Counted from the stretch's first letter, positions 17,592 to 27,725 are shown. The stretch is 64,000 nt of DNA from Candidatus Enterococcus courvalinii (GCF_017315945.1 NZ_JAFLWI010000008.1:62001-126000), one strand, 5' to 3'. The notes: generated from the letters alone by a model not told the origin. Made by a program: numbers and translations.

Positions 17592-17867
17592 ATGAGAGAG
17601 AGTTTTGAAAAACAAAAAAGACTGTTGCATGATCGCTATGGGGCATTTTCGATGGAAGATCGTCGTCGAATTCTTTGCTATTTACGAAAGAAAAATATTT
17701 TAACATATCGTCAAATGGAACGTTTGAAACATGAATTACTTCGTTTAGAATCAAAACGAGTACAGTGTGAATTAGATGGCAATGAAGTACAAGCTGAAGC
17801 TGTCGAAAGTAAGATTTTGAAGAAAAAGGAACAATTTTTAAAAGTACTTGCACAAAATAAAAAATAG
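17592..17867 (+). CDS. Small charged, helical hypothetical protein
   Basis: A 91-residue protein, very rich in Lys, Arg and Glu, predicted from composition to be almost all helix (a heptad-like pattern in about residues 35-85). TAGGAG lies at a correct distance from the ATG. No family is recognised. It ends 12 bases before the Na+/H+ antiporter gene, whose own site is GGAG, so the two are likely cotranscribed and the small protein could work with the antiporter; that link is inference from position only. Confidence 0.65.
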   Translation: MRESFEKQKRLLHDRYGAFSMEDRRRILCYLRKKNILTYRQMERLKHELLRLESKRVQCELDGNEVQAEAVESKILKKKEQFLKVLAQNKK

Positions 17868-17879
17868 AGGAGATGGGCC

Positions 17880-19982
17880 ATGGAATTTGCTGAGTTAGTA
17901 ATCATCTTTGCTGTAACGATTACTGCATCAAACATAGTCAGCCGCATCTTACCGGTAATCCCAGCACCATTGATTCAAATTTTTCTTGGAGTTATTTTAG
18001 GTCTAACGGAATGGGGAGAATCTATCAACTTTGAACCAGAATTGTTTCTGGTGATGATCATTGCTCCTTTGCTGTTCCGTGAAGGTGAAAAAGCAGATGT
18101 TACATCGATTCTTAAAAATTTTGATACGATTCTATTTCTAGCCTTTGGAGGAGTTATTTTGACTTTGCTTGGTGTAGGGATGACATTGTCATTTTTACTA
18201 CCAAGTTTACCTTTTGCTGCCTGTTTTGCCTTTGGCGCGGCACTTGGACCAACAGATGCCGTTGCAGTCAGTTCATTGTCAGGACGAGTGAATATTCCCA
18301 AAAAAGCCATGCATATCTTAGAAGGCGAAGGATTGCTCAATGATGCGTCGGGCGTTACAGCCTTCCAATTTGCGTTAGCTGCCCTGATCACTGGGTCTTT
18401 TTCTGCAGTAAATGCAGGAGTGAGTTTAGTGATCTCAAGTTTGGGTGGGGCACTTGTTGGTTTCTTGTTGGTTTGGGTTAAACGAAAAGTCATCAATATG
18501 ATTGAAAAAGCTTCAGCTAGAGATGTGACAGGATATCTATTAATCGAACTTTTGCTACCTTTTTTGGCTTATGTGTTGGCAGAAGTCTTTGGTGTTTCAG
18601 GTATTATTTCTGCGGTCGTTGCTGGGATATTACAAGCATCGAGTTTTCGAAAAATCACGATTTTTGATGCAGAATTATCTAGTTTATCTAACAGCACTTG
18701 GACCACTGTGACATTTACGTTGAATGCGCTCGTGTTTATTTTCTTAGGAATTGAATTGACACAAGTCTTTTCTCCTGTCTGGGAGAATGGAGCCTATCCC
18801 AATTGGATGTTGATTCTTGTCATTTTGTTGATCTCAGTGATGTTGTTTGTCATTCGTTTTGTTTCAATTACGGCTTTTTATTTATTTAAAGGTGGCTTGA
18901 CCAGATTTAAAGAGGAACTCAATGAAATTTTGATTTTAACTTTTGGTGGAGTTAAGGGAACAGTCAGCTTAGCAACGATTTTTATTTTACCGCTGACAAT
19001 TAATGGCATGGTCTTTCACCAGCGATCATTGCTACTATTCTTAACAGCAGGTGTCATTTTGGTTACTTTAGTTGTTGGGATACTTGCATTACCAATCTTG
19101 ACTGAAGAGCAAGAAACAAATGGAACGGATTTAAACGCATTGATGATTTTAGAAGAAGTTGTCGAAAGTTTGCGTCAAGAAGCAAAAGACTTACCGAAAA
19201 ATTCAAAAGAGTATCTAGCGACAGAAGCTGTGATTGAAAATTATCAAGAACGAATCCGAGAATTGTATTTTGAAGATTTAACAGAAGATGAAAAACAAGA
19301 AGTACAAGAAATCCAAGCACTTATTTTGTCGATTGAACGTGATGGATTAGATGAAAGCTATCGTTCAGGAAAATTGACAGTCAATGGTTATCGCTTCTAT
19401 TCGCGCTTTTTATCACGTTTTGAACGCTCAATTACAGGTGAAATTCTCTCTTTTATCGGTTTTTGGTTATTATTTGTTCGTCGAGTCATTCGAATTATTT
19501 TGCATCCAAAAATGTTCTGGGAACGTCGCAAAAGAGAGCAACAAACGATTGTTACGAAAAAAGATATTAGTGATGTAAGAGATGTCTACCATAAAAATAC
19601 GCAATTGATTATCGAAAGCTTGGACAACTTAACAGATGTGTATGGTGATGTGATGATCCAATTCTTTATCGAACAAAGGAAAGCGCAAGAAATGCGGATG
19701 ATGTCGAAAAACTTTTTCTCTACAATGATGATTCAACAAGAAACTTTGTTTACGAAAAAAATGCTTCGAGGCTATTATTTGGAACGAAAGGTTGTCGATG
19801 AATACGAAGTTGCTGAAACGATTACCACTTTTTCAGCAAATGATTATCGTAAAAATATCAATCTTTTAGAATCCTACACAATGAATAAACCGGCTGATGC
19901 TTCACCTTTACGATTTGCGTATGGTCGAAAAAAGCGTGAGCTACAAACTCAAAAGATGAAGCAACAAGCGCACGATAAATAA
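17880..19982 (+). CDS. Na+/H+ antiporter, CPA1 family
   Basis: A 700-residue protein. Residues 1-410 hold about 12 hydrophobic segments of the sodium/hydrogen exchanger type, including the GPTDAVA motif (about 122-128) and a GEGLLNDASG segment (about 150-159) with the ion-binding Asp. Residues 420-700 are a long hydrophilic, helical cytoplasmic tail, longer than in small NhaP proteins and probably regulatory. The role is pH and sodium homeostasis at the membrane. The upstream 91-residue gene is 12 bases away. Confidence 0.85.
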   Translation: MEFAELVIIFAVTITASNIVSRILPVIPAPLIQIFLGVILGLTEWGESINFEPELFLVMIIAPLLFREGEKADVTSILKNFDTILFLAFGGVILTLLGVGMTLSFLLPSLPFAACFAFGAALGPTDAVAVSSLSGRVNIPKKAMHILEGEGLLNDASGVTAFQFALAALITGSFSAVNAGVSLVISSLGGALVGFLLVWVKRKVINMIEKASARDVTGYLLIELLLPFLAYVLAEVFGVSGIISAVVAGILQASSFRKITIFDAELSSLSNSTWTTVTFTLNALVFIFLGIELTQVFSPVWENGAYPNWMLILVILLISVMLFVIRFVSITAFYLFKGGLTRFKEELNEILILTFGGVKGTVSLATIFILPLTINGMVFHQRSLLLFLTAGVILVTLVVGILALPILTEEQETNGTDLNALMILEEVVESLRQEAKDLPKNSKEYLATEAVIENYQERIRELYFEDLTEDEKQEVQEIQALILSIERDGLDESYRSGKLTVNGYRFYSRFLSRFERSITGEILSFIGFWLLFVRRVIRIILHPKMFWERRKREQQTIVTKKDISDVRDVYHKNTQLIIESLDNLTDVYGDVMIQFFIEQRKAQEMRMMSKNFFSTMMIQQETLFTKKMLRGYYLERKVVDEYEVAETITTFSANDYRKNINLLESYTMNKPADASPLRFAYGRKKRELQTQKMKQQAHDK

Positions 19983-20002
19983 TTGATGCAAAGAATGAAT
20001 TT

Positions 20003-20056
20003 AAGCAAGCTTGAAAGAAAGATCATGATGATTTTTGTTTCAAGTTTGCTTTTTTG
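20003..20056 (+). terminator. Terminator after the antiporter gene
   Basis: AAGCAAGCTTGAAA pairs with TTTCAAGTTTGCTT (one G-T pair) and is followed by TTTTT. Confidence 0.8.
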
Positions 20057-20137
20057 TTTTTGATAATAGTTAAGTGAAAAAGTCTCATTATTCCTGTAGA
20101 TTTTATGATACAATAACCGAGATAAGGAGGGGACAAG

Positions 20138-22024
20138 TTGAAAGAATTAAAAGTAACTGACCTCAAAAAAACTTACGGAGAAAAAGATTTATTTAATCAA
20201 ATTTCTTTTTTGATTCATGAAAAAGATCGGATTGGATTAATTGGAACGAATGGTACTGGCAAGACCAGCCTCTTAAATATCTTAGCCGGCATAGATAGTG
20301 GTGATGGGGATCGTCAAACAGTTTTTTATCCGACGAATTACCGAATAGGCTATTTATCACAATCAACAGATTTTTCAGATGAATTAACTGTTTTACAAGC
20401 AGTTTTCCAAGGTACAAGCCCGCTCATTCGAACGGTGCGTTCCTATGAAGAAGCTTTGCTACGCTTGAGCACTAATGGTGATGATCCGGCTGCACAAAAA
20501 CAATATGCACAAGCGGAAGAAGCAATGAATAAAGAAGATGCTTGGACAACAGATACGAATGCAAAAATTATTTTGCAAAAGCTAGGTATCAGTGAATTAG
20601 ATAAAAAGATTGGTACACTTTCTGGTGGACAAAAGAAACGTGTGAGCTTAGCTCAAGTCTTGATTGATGAACCAGATTTATTATTGTTAGATGAACCGAC
20701 AAACCATTTGGATTATGCAGCAATTGAATGGCTTGAATCTTATTTGAAGCAGTATCGTGGTGCATTACTAATGGTTACCCATGATCGTTATTTCTTAGAT
20801 CGAGTGACGAATCGAATTTTTGAGTTGGCGTTTGGCGAGCTTCATGAATATAAAGGAAATTATGAAGCATATGTTCTAGAAAAAGCGGAGCGAGATCGTG
20901 TCGAAGTCGAACAAGAAGAAAAGCGCAAGCGTTTATACAAACAAGAACTTTCTTGGATTCGCGCAGGTGTGCAAGCACGAGGTACAAAACAGCAGGCTCG
21001 AATCAATCGCTTTGAAGATTTAAAAGAAAACTTGTATCAAGTAAACCAAGAAGCGGACCTAGAGTTAAACATCGCAACACAGCGTCTTGGGAAAAAAGTT
21101 TTAGAAATCAAAGATGGCTATTATTCCATTAACAACCAAATTTTATTAGCTGATTTGCAATTGTTGATTCAAGCAAAAGAACGACTGGGAATTACTGGAA
21201 AAAATGGTGCTGGAAAGTCCACCTTGCTAAATATTTTGGCAGGACGAATAACCTTAGATAGTGGCACATATTCCATTGGTGAAACGGTGCGATTAGCGTA
21301 CTATACACAAGAAAACGAAGAGATGGCGCCAGATCAACGAATGATTTCTTATTTGCAAGAAGCTGCTGAAGAAGTGAAGACGGCTGACGGCGCACAAATT
21401 GGTGTAGCCGAATTATTGGAGCGATTCTTATTTCCAAGATATATGCACGGCACACGAATCGGCAAACTTTCTGGTGGCGAAAAACGACGTTTATATTTAT
21501 TAAAACTTTTGATTCAACAGCCAAATGTTTTATTGTTAGATGAACCAACCAATGATTTAGATATTGCGACGTTAACCATTTTGGAAGATTATTTTCGAAC
21601 ATTTCCAGGTGCGGTAATCACTGTGTCCCATGATCGTTATTTCTTAGACAAAGTAGTTGATAAATTACTTGTGTTTCAAGGAAATGGCAAACAAGAACTC
21701 TTTTATGGAGACATGTCCGACTATTTGGAAAAGCAAAAGGAAGAAGATAAAGTAGTCATTGCTAAAGCAAAGCCAAAAGCTACACCAAAAGACGAAACAA
21801 AAAAGAAAAAGCTCTCTTATATGGAACAAAAAGAATGGGTAACCATTGAAGATGATATCGCAGAGTTAGAAAATAAACTCGATGAATTGCAAGAAGAAAT
21901 GAACCATCAAGGAGATGATTTTACACGTCTTCAAGAATTACAAAAAGAAGTGAGTTTGACAGAAGAACAACTGGAAGAAAAAATGGCTCGCTGGGAGTAT
22001 CTTAGTGAGTGGGCCGATAATTAG
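20138..22024 (+). CDS. ABC-F family ATPase (Uup/YfmR type)
   Basis: A 628-residue protein starting at TTG 20138 behind AAGGAGGGG. Two ABC cassettes are joined by a charged linker. Walker A segments are GTNGTGKTS (about residues 37-45) and GKNGAGKST (about 357-365), with LSGGQKKR and LSGGEKRR signatures and LLLLDEPTNHLD / LLLDEPTNDLD Walker B segments. A Lys-rich spacer and a C-terminal coiled coil (about 560-625) place it with Uup/YfmR. It has no membrane domains; such proteins act on the ribosome E site to relieve stalled translation. It runs into thyA with 11 bases between them. Confidence 0.85.
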   Translation: MKELKVTDLKKTYGEKDLFNQISFLIHEKDRIGLIGTNGTGKTSLLNILAGIDSGDGDRQTVFYPTNYRIGYLSQSTDFSDELTVLQAVFQGTSPLIRTVRSYEEALLRLSTNGDDPAAQKQYAQAEEAMNKEDAWTTDTNAKIILQKLGISELDKKIGTLSGGQKKRVSLAQVLIDEPDLLLLDEPTNHLDYAAIEWLESYLKQYRGALLMVTHDRYFLDRVTNRIFELAFGELHEYKGNYEAYVLEKAERDRVEVEQEEKRKRLYKQELSWIRAGVQARGTKQQARINRFEDLKENLYQVNQEADLELNIATQRLGKKVLEIKDGYYSINNQILLADLQLLIQAKERLGITGKNGAGKSTLLNILAGRITLDSGTYSIGETVRLAYYTQENEEMAPDQRMISYLQEAAEEVKTADGAQIGVAELLERFLFPRYMHGTRIGKLSGGEKRRLYLLKLLIQQPNVLLLDEPTNDLDIATLTILEDYFRTFPGAVITVSHDRYFLDKVVDKLLVFQGNGKQELFYGDMSDYLEKQKEEDKVVIAKAKPKATPKDETKKKKLSYMEQKEWVTIEDDIAELENKLDELQEEMNHQGDDFTRLQELQKEVSLTEEQLEEKMARWEYLSEWADN

Positions 22025-22035
22025 GAGGAGAATGA

Positions 22036-22983
22036 ATGGAACAAGCTTATCTTGATTTAGGAAAAAAGTTGTTGGAAGAAGGAAATCAAAAAGGTGATCG
22101 AACAGGGACAGGTACACTTAGTACGTTTGGTTATCAAATGCGCTTCGATTTACAAAAAGGTTTTCCATTGTTAACAACTAAAAGAGTCCCATTTGGTCTC
22201 ATTAAAAGCGAATTACTTTGGTTTTTAAAAGGAGATACGAATATCCGCTATCTTTTAGAAAACAATAATCATATTTGGGATGAATGGGCGTTTGAACGCT
22301 ACATCAAAAGTGAGGATTACACTGGTCCAGATATGACGGACTTTGGTCATCGAAGCTTAGTTGATGAGGCATTTAATGAACTTTATCAAGAACAAAGTAA
22401 ACGATTCTGCGAACAAATCGTCAATGATACAGAATTCGCAGCTAAATATGGAGACCTGGGACATATTTATGGGTATCAATGGCGTCATTGGGAAACAAAA
22501 GATGGCAGTTTTATTGATCAAATCAAAGAAGTGATCGAAGCTATCAAAACGACACCAGATTCCCGACGTTTAATCGTTTCAGCGTGGAATCCTGAAGATG
22601 TACCAAGTATGGCATTGCCTCCTTGCCATACTATGTTTCAGTTTTATGTTTTTGAAGGTCGCTTAAGTTGTCAGTTGTATCAACGAAGTGGTGATGTGTT
22701 CTTGGGTGTTCCATTCAACATTGCTAGCTACGCGCTGCTTACTCATTTGATTGCGCATGAAACAGGATTGGAAGTCGGCGAATTTGTTCATACGCTAGGT
22801 GATGCGCATTTGTATTCCAATCATGTAGAACAAATGAAAGAGCAATTAAGTCGTGAAGTACGTGCGTTTCCAAAATTAAGTTTGAATCCAGAAAAACAAT
22901 CTGTATTCGATTTTGAAATGGAAGATATCCAACTAGAAGGATACCAACCACATCCAGCAATTAAAGCACCGATTGCTGTGTAA
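22036..22983 (+). CDS. thyA: Thymidylate synthase
   Basis: A 315-residue ThyA that converts dUMP to dTMP using methylene-tetrahydrofolate. The catalytic Cys197 lies in [12 protein letters not shown], the phosphate-binding Arg in DRTGTGT near residue 22, and the [10 protein letters not shown] segment is intact. The length of about 315 matches the Lactobacillales form with an insert (about residues 90-125). GGAGGAG precedes the ATG. Dihydrofolate reductase follows 14 bases on, recycling the dihydrofolate that this enzyme makes. Confidence 0.97.
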   Translation: MEQAYLDLGKKLLEEGNQKGDRTGTGTLSTFGYQMRFDLQKGFPLLTTKRVPFGLIKSELLWFLKGDTNIRYLLENNNHIWDEWAFERYIKSEDYTGPDMTDFGHRSLVDEAFNELYQEQSKRFCEQIVNDTEFAAKYGDLGHIYGYQWRHWETKDGSFIDQIKEVIEAIKTTPDSRRLIVSAWNPEDVPSMALPPCHTMFQFYVFEGRLSCQLYQRSGDVFLGVPFNIASYALLTHLIAHETGLEVGEFVHTLGDAHLYSNHVEQMKEQLSREVRAFPKLSLNPEKQSVFDFEMEDIQLEGYQPHPAIKAPIAV

Positions 22984-22997
22984 GAAAGGATGAGAAG

Positions 22998-23492
22998 ATG
23001 CTAGCTGCAATTTGGGCACAAGATGAAAATGGATTGATTGGAAAAAATGAGCAACTTCCTTGGCGATTACCAAATGACTTGAAATTTTTTAAACAAACAA
23101 CCGAATCAAATATTTTAGTAATGGGAAGAAAAACGTTTGAAGGAATGGGCAGTCGACCATTGCCAAATCGCCAAACAATTGTCCTTACACGTGATAAAAA
23201 TTATCAAGCAGACGGCGTAACCATCATGCATGAGCTAGAAGAAGTCCTTGCTTTTGAAAAAAAAGCAGATGGCATTGTCTTTATCGCAGGTGGTGCTGCC
23301 ATTTACCAAGAATTTTTACCTTACTGTAATGTATTGTACCGCACCGTGATTCAGCACGTTTTTGAGGGAGATACATACTTTCCAGCTGTTAATTGGGAAG
23401 ACTGGTCATTGATCAATGTCAGTACAGGTGAAGTAGATGAAGCCAATCCTTATGCACATCAATTTGAGACGTACCAACGAAATGAAAAATAA
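22998..23492 (+). CDS. dfrA: Dihydrofolate reductase
   Basis: A 164-residue DHFR. The N-terminal AAIWAQDENGLIGKN, PWRLPNDLKFFK with the active-site Asp (about residue 27), MGRKTFEG and the FIAGGAAIY cofactor segment are all present. It reduces dihydrofolate to tetrahydrofolate with NADPH and is the trimethoprim target. It appears to be the normal chromosomal enzyme, as it lies in the conserved thyA-dfrA pair. A strong terminator follows. Confidence 0.95.
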   Translation: MLAAIWAQDENGLIGKNEQLPWRLPNDLKFFKQTTESNILVMGRKTFEGMGSRPLPNRQTIVLTRDKNYQADGVTIMHELEEVLAFEKKADGIVFIAGGAAIYQEFLPYCNVLYRTVIQHVFEGDTYFPAVNWEDWSLINVSTGEVDEANPYAHQFETYQRNEK

Positions 23493-23522
23493 TGACGACA
23501 AGCAAATTTCATTTTGCTTGCA

Positions 23523-23575
23523 CGCATAAAAAAAGAACTTTGCGCGTCCTTCGCGTAAAGTTCTTTTTTTATGCG
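23523..23575. terminator. Bidirectional terminator between dfrA and trhA
   Basis: CGCATAAAAAAAGAACTTT pairs with AAAGTTCTTTTTTTATGCG, with a small inner GCG/CGC stem. A and T tracts on both sides let it serve both converging genes. Confidence 0.85.
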
Positions 23576-23587
23576 TTCTTTTTAGAA

Positions 23588-24241
23588 TCAAGTAAAGAAT
23601 AAGACAGAAAAATACATGAATCCTGCACCTAACATAACGAAAAGGTGCCACACGACGTGCATGAAACGAACGGATTTCAAACTATAAAAAAAGGCGCCGA
23701 CTGTATAAGAAAGTCCACCTAAAACCATTAACGAAATCCCCATTAAACCTAATGAATGGTAAAGAGGAACGGCAGCAATCAGGCAAAGCCAACCCATCAC
23801 GATGTAAATGAAGGTTGAAACTTTTGAGACCGTTTCTTTTTTGTGTAAGGTTAGTGACTTATAAACGATTCCTGCAATTGCAAAGACCCAAATCAAACCA
23901 AAAAGTGTCCATCCTAACCAGCCTTTAACACTTAAGAGACAAAAAGGTGTATAGCTTCCAGCAATCAATAGGAAGATGGAACTATGATCAAAGACCTGAA
24001 AAACGCTTTTCGCTTTGGTAAAAATCAATGAATGAAACAATGTTGAAGTTAAAAATAAAAGAATCATCATAGATCCATAAATAGCATAAGTGACAACATG
24101 AAGTGGAGAATGAAGATGCGCGCCTTTAACGAGTAAAATGACTAAGCCAGCGATACTTAATCCAGCACCAATTCCGTGAGTGATCGCATTAAAAACCTCG
24201 TTGACAATCAAGTAACTGCGACTAAATTTTGTTTTTTCCAT
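23588..24241 (-). CDS. trhA: Hemolysin III / PAQR family membrane protein (YplQ-like)
   Basis: A 217-residue protein with seven hydrophobic segments. The PAQR/TrhA pattern is present: NEVFNAITHGIGAG at the N-terminus, FDHSSIFLLIAGSYTPF in the middle, and HVVWHLFVMLGAG near the end, whose Ser/His/Asp residues form the metal site. The family is linked to membrane lipid and fatty-acid homeostasis; actual hemolysis is doubtful. AAAGGAG precedes the ATG. In B. subtilis yplQ is in the same dfrA neighbourhood. Confidence 0.85.
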   Translation of the reverse strand: MEKTKFSRSYLIVNEVFNAITHGIGAGLSIAGLVILLVKGAHLHSPLHVVTYAIYGSMMILLFLTSTLFHSLIFTKAKSVFQVFDHSSIFLLIAGSYTPFCLLSVKGWLGWTLFGLIWVFAIAGIVYKSLTLHKKETVSKVSTFIYIVMGWLCLIAAVPLYHSLGLMGISLMVLGGLSYTVGAFFYSLKSVRFMHVVWHLFVMLGAGFMYFSVLFFT

Positions 24242-24290
24242 GAAAACGGCTCCTTTGTTTGACGTATTTAATGAAAAATCATTATTTGTC

Positions 24291-24299
24291 TGTTATACT
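24291..24299 (+). promoter_or_regulatory. Extended -10 promoter for the degV gene
   Basis: TG-T-TATACT, an extended -10 about 70 bases before the degV start; no matching -35 is seen at the normal distance, as is usual for extended -10 promoters. Confidence 0.45.
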
Positions 24300-24370
24300 A
24301 AAAAAAGAAATTGCCTTGAATGTAAGTTTAACATGAATAAGGCAGCTGTTAAAGGAAGAGTGAGAAAACA

Positions 24371-25213
24371 ATGACAAATGTAAAAATTGTAACAGATTCT
24401 TCTTGTACAATGGAAAAAGATGTACGAGACACTTTAAATATTCATGTCATGCCACTATCAGTAATGATTGATGGCGTTATGTATCCTGATGATGATCAGT
24501 TAGATGGAGAAACATTCATGCAGATGATGTCTACTGCTAAGGCTTTACCAAAAACGAGCCAACCACCAATTGGTGAATTTGTTTCATTATATGATGAATT
24601 GGGCAAAGATGGCAGCGAAATTATTTCCATTCACATGACAAAAGGATTAAGTGGAACTGTAGAAGCTGCACGTCAAGCGAGCAATTTAACTAAAAGCAAA
24701 GTAACGGTTATTGATAGCGACACAACGGACCAAGGCTTGTCTTTCCAAGTCATTCAAGCAGCAAAATTAGCAAAAGAAGGTAAATCTTCAACCGAAATTT
24801 TAGCTGAAATCGAAAAAATTCGAGACAATACCAAATTATATATTGGCATCGCTACTTTAGATAACTTAGTCAAAGGCGGACGAATCAGTCGTGCGACAGG
24901 ACTGCTATCAAGTATGTTGAACATTCGTGTGGTCATGAATTTTACCCATGGAGATTTAATTCCAGTTGCCAAAGGCCGCGGAAAGAAAACTTTTGATAAA
25001 TGGTTCGATAGCTTGAAAAAAGAACTAAAAGAATTGCCGAATGTTCATCAAATTGCTATTTCCCATGCTGATGCAAAAGAGTTGGCATTAGAGTTCAAAG
25101 AAGGTCTACAAGAACTATTTCCTGAAATGCACATCCCAGTTTTACAAACAAACCCAGTAATTGCTACACATGCGGGTAAGGGTGCTTTTGCGATCATGTA
25201 TTATGTCGATTAA
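24371..25213 (+). CDS. DegV family fatty-acid-binding protein
   Basis: A 280-residue protein with the DegV hallmarks: VTDSSC near the N-terminus (residues 7-12), the TSQPP motif (about 59-63) and KGGRISRATG (about 172-181). Homologues bind a fatty acid and serve as the FakB subunit that presents it to the kinase FakA for phosphorylation and phospholipid synthesis. Which acyl chain is bound cannot be told from sequence. GGAAGAG precedes the ATG. It is monocistronic, with an extended -10 promoter upstream and a terminator after it. Confidence 0.85.
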   Translation: MTNVKIVTDSSCTMEKDVRDTLNIHVMPLSVMIDGVMYPDDDQLDGETFMQMMSTAKALPKTSQPPIGEFVSLYDELGKDGSEIISIHMTKGLSGTVEAARQASNLTKSKVTVIDSDTTDQGLSFQVIQAAKLAKEGKSSTEILAEIEKIRDNTKLYIGIATLDNLVKGGRISRATGLLSSMLNIRVVMNFTHGDLIPVAKGRGKKTFDKWFDSLKKELKELPNVHQIAISHADAKELALEFKEGLQELFPEMHIPVLQTNPVIATHAGKGAFAIMYYVD

Positions 25214-25226
25214 AAATCAATAGCGT

Positions 25227-25272
25227 CACAAAAAGAACTAGTGATAGTTTCCTTTCACTAGTTCTTTTTGTG
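25227..25272 (+). terminator. Terminator after degV
   Basis: An 18-bp perfect stem (CACAAAAAGAACTAGTGA and its complement), 10-base loop, T tract within the descending arm. Confidence 0.85.
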
Positions 25273-25376
25273 TGTTTTTTGAAAAAAAGATAAATTCTTA
25301 TGATTTCTTTCGAAAAGCTACCTTTTTCAAATAACTTTTGATAAGATTAGACACAATTGAAGACAGAGGTGAAAAA

Positions 25377-26270
25377 ATGAAATTAGTTAAGAGATATGGA
25401 TTATTTTTTATTCCAATCGTCATTGCAGTCATCGTTTTCGCTGGATTATCATTGACTATTCCGAAAGCAGAACCCTTAGTAAAGCCATCAGTTGCGACGA
25501 AAAAAACGTCGAACATGAAAAATAAACTTCATTATGTAGCAATTGGCGATTCTTTGACTGAGGGCGTAGGTGACCAGACCAAACAAGGTGGTTTTGTGCC
25601 TTTAGTTGCCAATGATTTACGAGAAGATTATCAGTTGAAGACTGTTGAAACAGAAAATTATGGTGTCAATGGCGAACGAAGTGACCAGATACTTAAGCGA
25701 GTGAAGGAAAAAGAAACAATCCAATCAAACATTAAGTCCGCTGACTTTATCACGTTGACTGTGGGTGGAAATGATTTGATGAAGGTGATCCAAAATAATT
25801 TTTTTGGGTTAACAACACGCTCTTTTAAAAAACCTTTAAAAAACTATCAAGAAAACGTGACTGAACTTTTAGCAGAGATCCGAGACTTAAACTCAAGTGC
25901 GCCGATTTATGTTCTAGGTATTTACAATCCTTTTTATTTGAATTTTCCAGAAATTACAGATATGCAGACAATTGTAGATAATTGGAATCAAGGAACAGAA
26001 ACGATTGTTAAAGAGACAGCTAATTGCTATTTTATTCCAATCAACGATTTACTTTATCAGGGATTAGATCAAAAAGTTGGTGTAGCTGAGGAACAATCAG
26101 ATACAACTGATAGTACAGCAGAAAGTCTGAATGATATTAAAAATAATGTGTTGTATGAAGAAGATCATTTTCATCCAAACAACTTAGGCTATCAATTGAT
26201 GGCTAATGCAGTAAAAGAAAAATTAGTTGAGACTAAAGAACAATGGCTACTAAAGGAGGGCGACAAATGA
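25377..26270 (+). CDS. ypmR: Membrane-anchored SGNH/GDSL hydrolase (YpmR)
   Basis: ATG 25377 lies behind GAGGTG; a longer in-frame start at 25338 lacks a site. The product has 297 residues. A signal anchor covers about residues 8-28. The SGNH blocks follow: GDSLTEG (catalytic Ser, about 58-64), a Gly block, GGND (about 134-137), and DHFHPN near residue 265 (catalytic Asp and His). It is an esterase/lipase-like enzyme on the outer face of the membrane; the substrate is unknown. Its stop overlaps the start of ypmS (ATGA), the same pair as in Bacillus. Confidence 0.9.
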   Translation: MKLVKRYGLFFIPIVIAVIVFAGLSLTIPKAEPLVKPSVATKKTSNMKNKLHYVAIGDSLTEGVGDQTKQGGFVPLVANDLREDYQLKTVETENYGVNGERSDQILKRVKEKETIQSNIKSADFITLTVGGNDLMKVIQNNFFGLTTRSFKKPLKNYQENVTELLAEIRDLNSSAPIYVLGIYNPFYLNFPEITDMQTIVDNWNQGTETIVKETANCYFIPINDLLYQGLDQKVGVAEEQSDTTDSTAESLNDIKNNVLYEEDHFHPNNLGYQLMANAVKEKLVETKEQWLLKEGDK

Positions 26271-26947
26271 TAGAACCAGAAAGTCCAAAAAATCCAGAAA
26301 TAAAAGTAAAAGAACCCTTGAATGAGAAAAAACGTCATGTGTCAAATTATTGGCGAATGGCTTTCTTGATTTTATTAGGCGTTGTGGTTGGCACAATCGT
26401 TTTTTTAGGTGCTCGAATTTTTTCAAGCCAACCCGAGTACAAAAATATGCCAGAAATTACAGCAATCGAAGGTGAACCAGTTCTAACAATCAATTCAAAT
26501 AAAGAAAAAGTCAATCAGCTGATTAGCTTTTTCTTGAGTGATTTTCAAAAAGAAGGCGACATTGAGTATAAATTCTATTTAGAAAATGAAGCCATGCTAA
26601 ATGGTCAATTTGAAGTCTTAGGTTTTCCTGTAAATTTCTATCTGTATTTTGAGCCTTATGTTATGGAAAATGGGAATGTTCAGTTGAAAGCAAAAAGTTT
26701 ATCCATTGGTACATTGAGTTTGCCAATCAAAGATGTGATGAACATGGTTAAACGTAATTATAATTTACCTAAATGGGTCGAGATTGATACGAAAGATTTA
26801 ACAGTTATGATTCGACTTGATAAGTTTCGAATGCAAAACGGAATGTACATTAAAGCCGATAAAATAAATTTAGTAGACGATGATATTCGTTTTAGTCTAT
26901 ACTTACCCGCAAGTGAAGAAACAACAAAAGAAAGTTCCAATCAATAA
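26267..26947 (+). CDS. ypmS: YpmS family (DUF2140) membrane-anchored protein
   Basis: ATG 26267 follows AAGGAGGG and overlaps the ypmR stop; 226 residues. A short cytoplasmic N-terminus, one membrane segment (about 33-55) and an extracellular beta-rich domain. DUF2140 proteins have no proven activity; constant pairing with YpmR suggests a joint role in envelope lipid or wall chemistry. The alternative start at 26243 would add eight residues and has no good site. Confidence 0.85.
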   Translation: MIEPESPKNPEIKVKEPLNEKKRHVSNYWRMAFLILLGVVVGTIVFLGARIFSSQPEYKNMPEITAIEGEPVLTINSNKEKVNQLISFFLSDFQKEGDIEYKFYLENEAMLNGQFEVLGFPVNFYLYFEPYVMENGNVQLKAKSLSIGTLSLPIKDVMNMVKRNYNLPKWVEIDTKDLTVMIRLDKFRMQNGMYIKADKINLVDDDIRFSLYLPASEETTKESSNQ

Positions 26948-26982
26948 GTGAAATCAATGAAAGAATCAAAAGGGGGAATTTG

Positions 26983-27501
26983 ATGGAACGTGCAATTTTT
27001 GCAGGTGGCTGCTTTTGGTGTATGATTCAGCCATTCGATACTCTACCAGGTATCCACTCCATTATGTCGGGATATACTGGCGGACAATTGGCTAATCCGA
27101 CATATGAGCAAGTGAAGAGCCAAACAACTGGTCATACAGAGGCCGTTGAAATTATTTATGATCCACGGGTGATTTCCTATCAAGAATTAGTTGAACTATA
27201 TTGGGAACAAACAGATCCGACTGATGCGTTTGGTCAGTTTGAAGATCGAGGGAGTAGTTATCGACCTGTCATTTTTTATTCAACAAAAGAGCAACAAATG
27301 ATTGCAGAAAAAAGCAAACAACAGTTAGCTGAGAGTGGTCGTTTTACAGAAAAAATTGTGACGACTATTGAACCCGCACAGCCGTTTTATTTGGCTGAAG
27401 CTAATCACCAAGACTATTATAAAAAGAATCCAGAAAACTTTGCACGCAATCATGCAAGAAGAGCGGCTTTTGTCGAGAAAAATTGGAGGAATCATCAGTG
27501 A
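26983..27501 (+). CDS. msrA: Peptide methionine sulfoxide reductase A
   Basis: A 172-residue MsrA. ATG 26983 is chosen over the overlapping TTG 26980 because AAAAGGGGG is better spaced. The catalytic Cys is in GGCFWCM (about residues 8-14), and the SGYTGG, GHTEAV and [17 protein letters not shown] blocks are typical of the Bacillus-type enzyme. It reduces methionine-S-sulfoxide in proteins using thioredoxin. In B. subtilis msrA also follows ypmR-ypmS; the msrB gene found there is absent here. The next gene overlaps by four bases. Confidence 0.95.
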   Translation: MERAIFAGGCFWCMIQPFDTLPGIHSIMSGYTGGQLANPTYEQVKSQTTGHTEAVEIIYDPRVISYQELVELYWEQTDPTDAFGQFEDRGSSYRPVIFYSTKEQQMIAEKSKQQLAESGRFTEKIVTTIEPAQPFYLAEANHQDYYKKNPENFARNHARRAAFVEKNWRNHQ

Positions 27502-27725
27502 ATCGAAGTTTTTACCATTATTTAATGACCCTTCGTGGACCAAACCATCTAGATCCAGTGACTGAATTTGCAAATGAAGCAGGAAAAGATATTCAATTTC
27601 CAAAACATAGCTCAGATTATGAAGAACTTTCTGATTATTTGGAAATGAATGTAGACTATCTGGCTTCCATGGATGTGTTCGATGCAGCCTGGGAACAATA
27701 TTTGGAAAACAACCATGCCTCTTGA
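27498..27725 (+). CDS. yozE: YozE family protein (UPF0346)
   Basis: GTG 27498 is chosen because GGAGG sits nine bases upstream and the product then begins RSFYHYLM after two residues, as in the family; 75 residues, close to the 74 of B. subtilis YozE. It is a small acidic helical protein with the [12 protein letters not shown]...DYL core. Function is not established. The start codon overlaps the msrA stop (GTGA), so translation is coupled. Confidence 0.85.
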   Translation: MNRSFYHYLMTLRGPNHLDPVTEFANEAGKDIQFPKHSSDYEELSDYLEMNVDYLASMDVFDAAWEQYLENNHAS

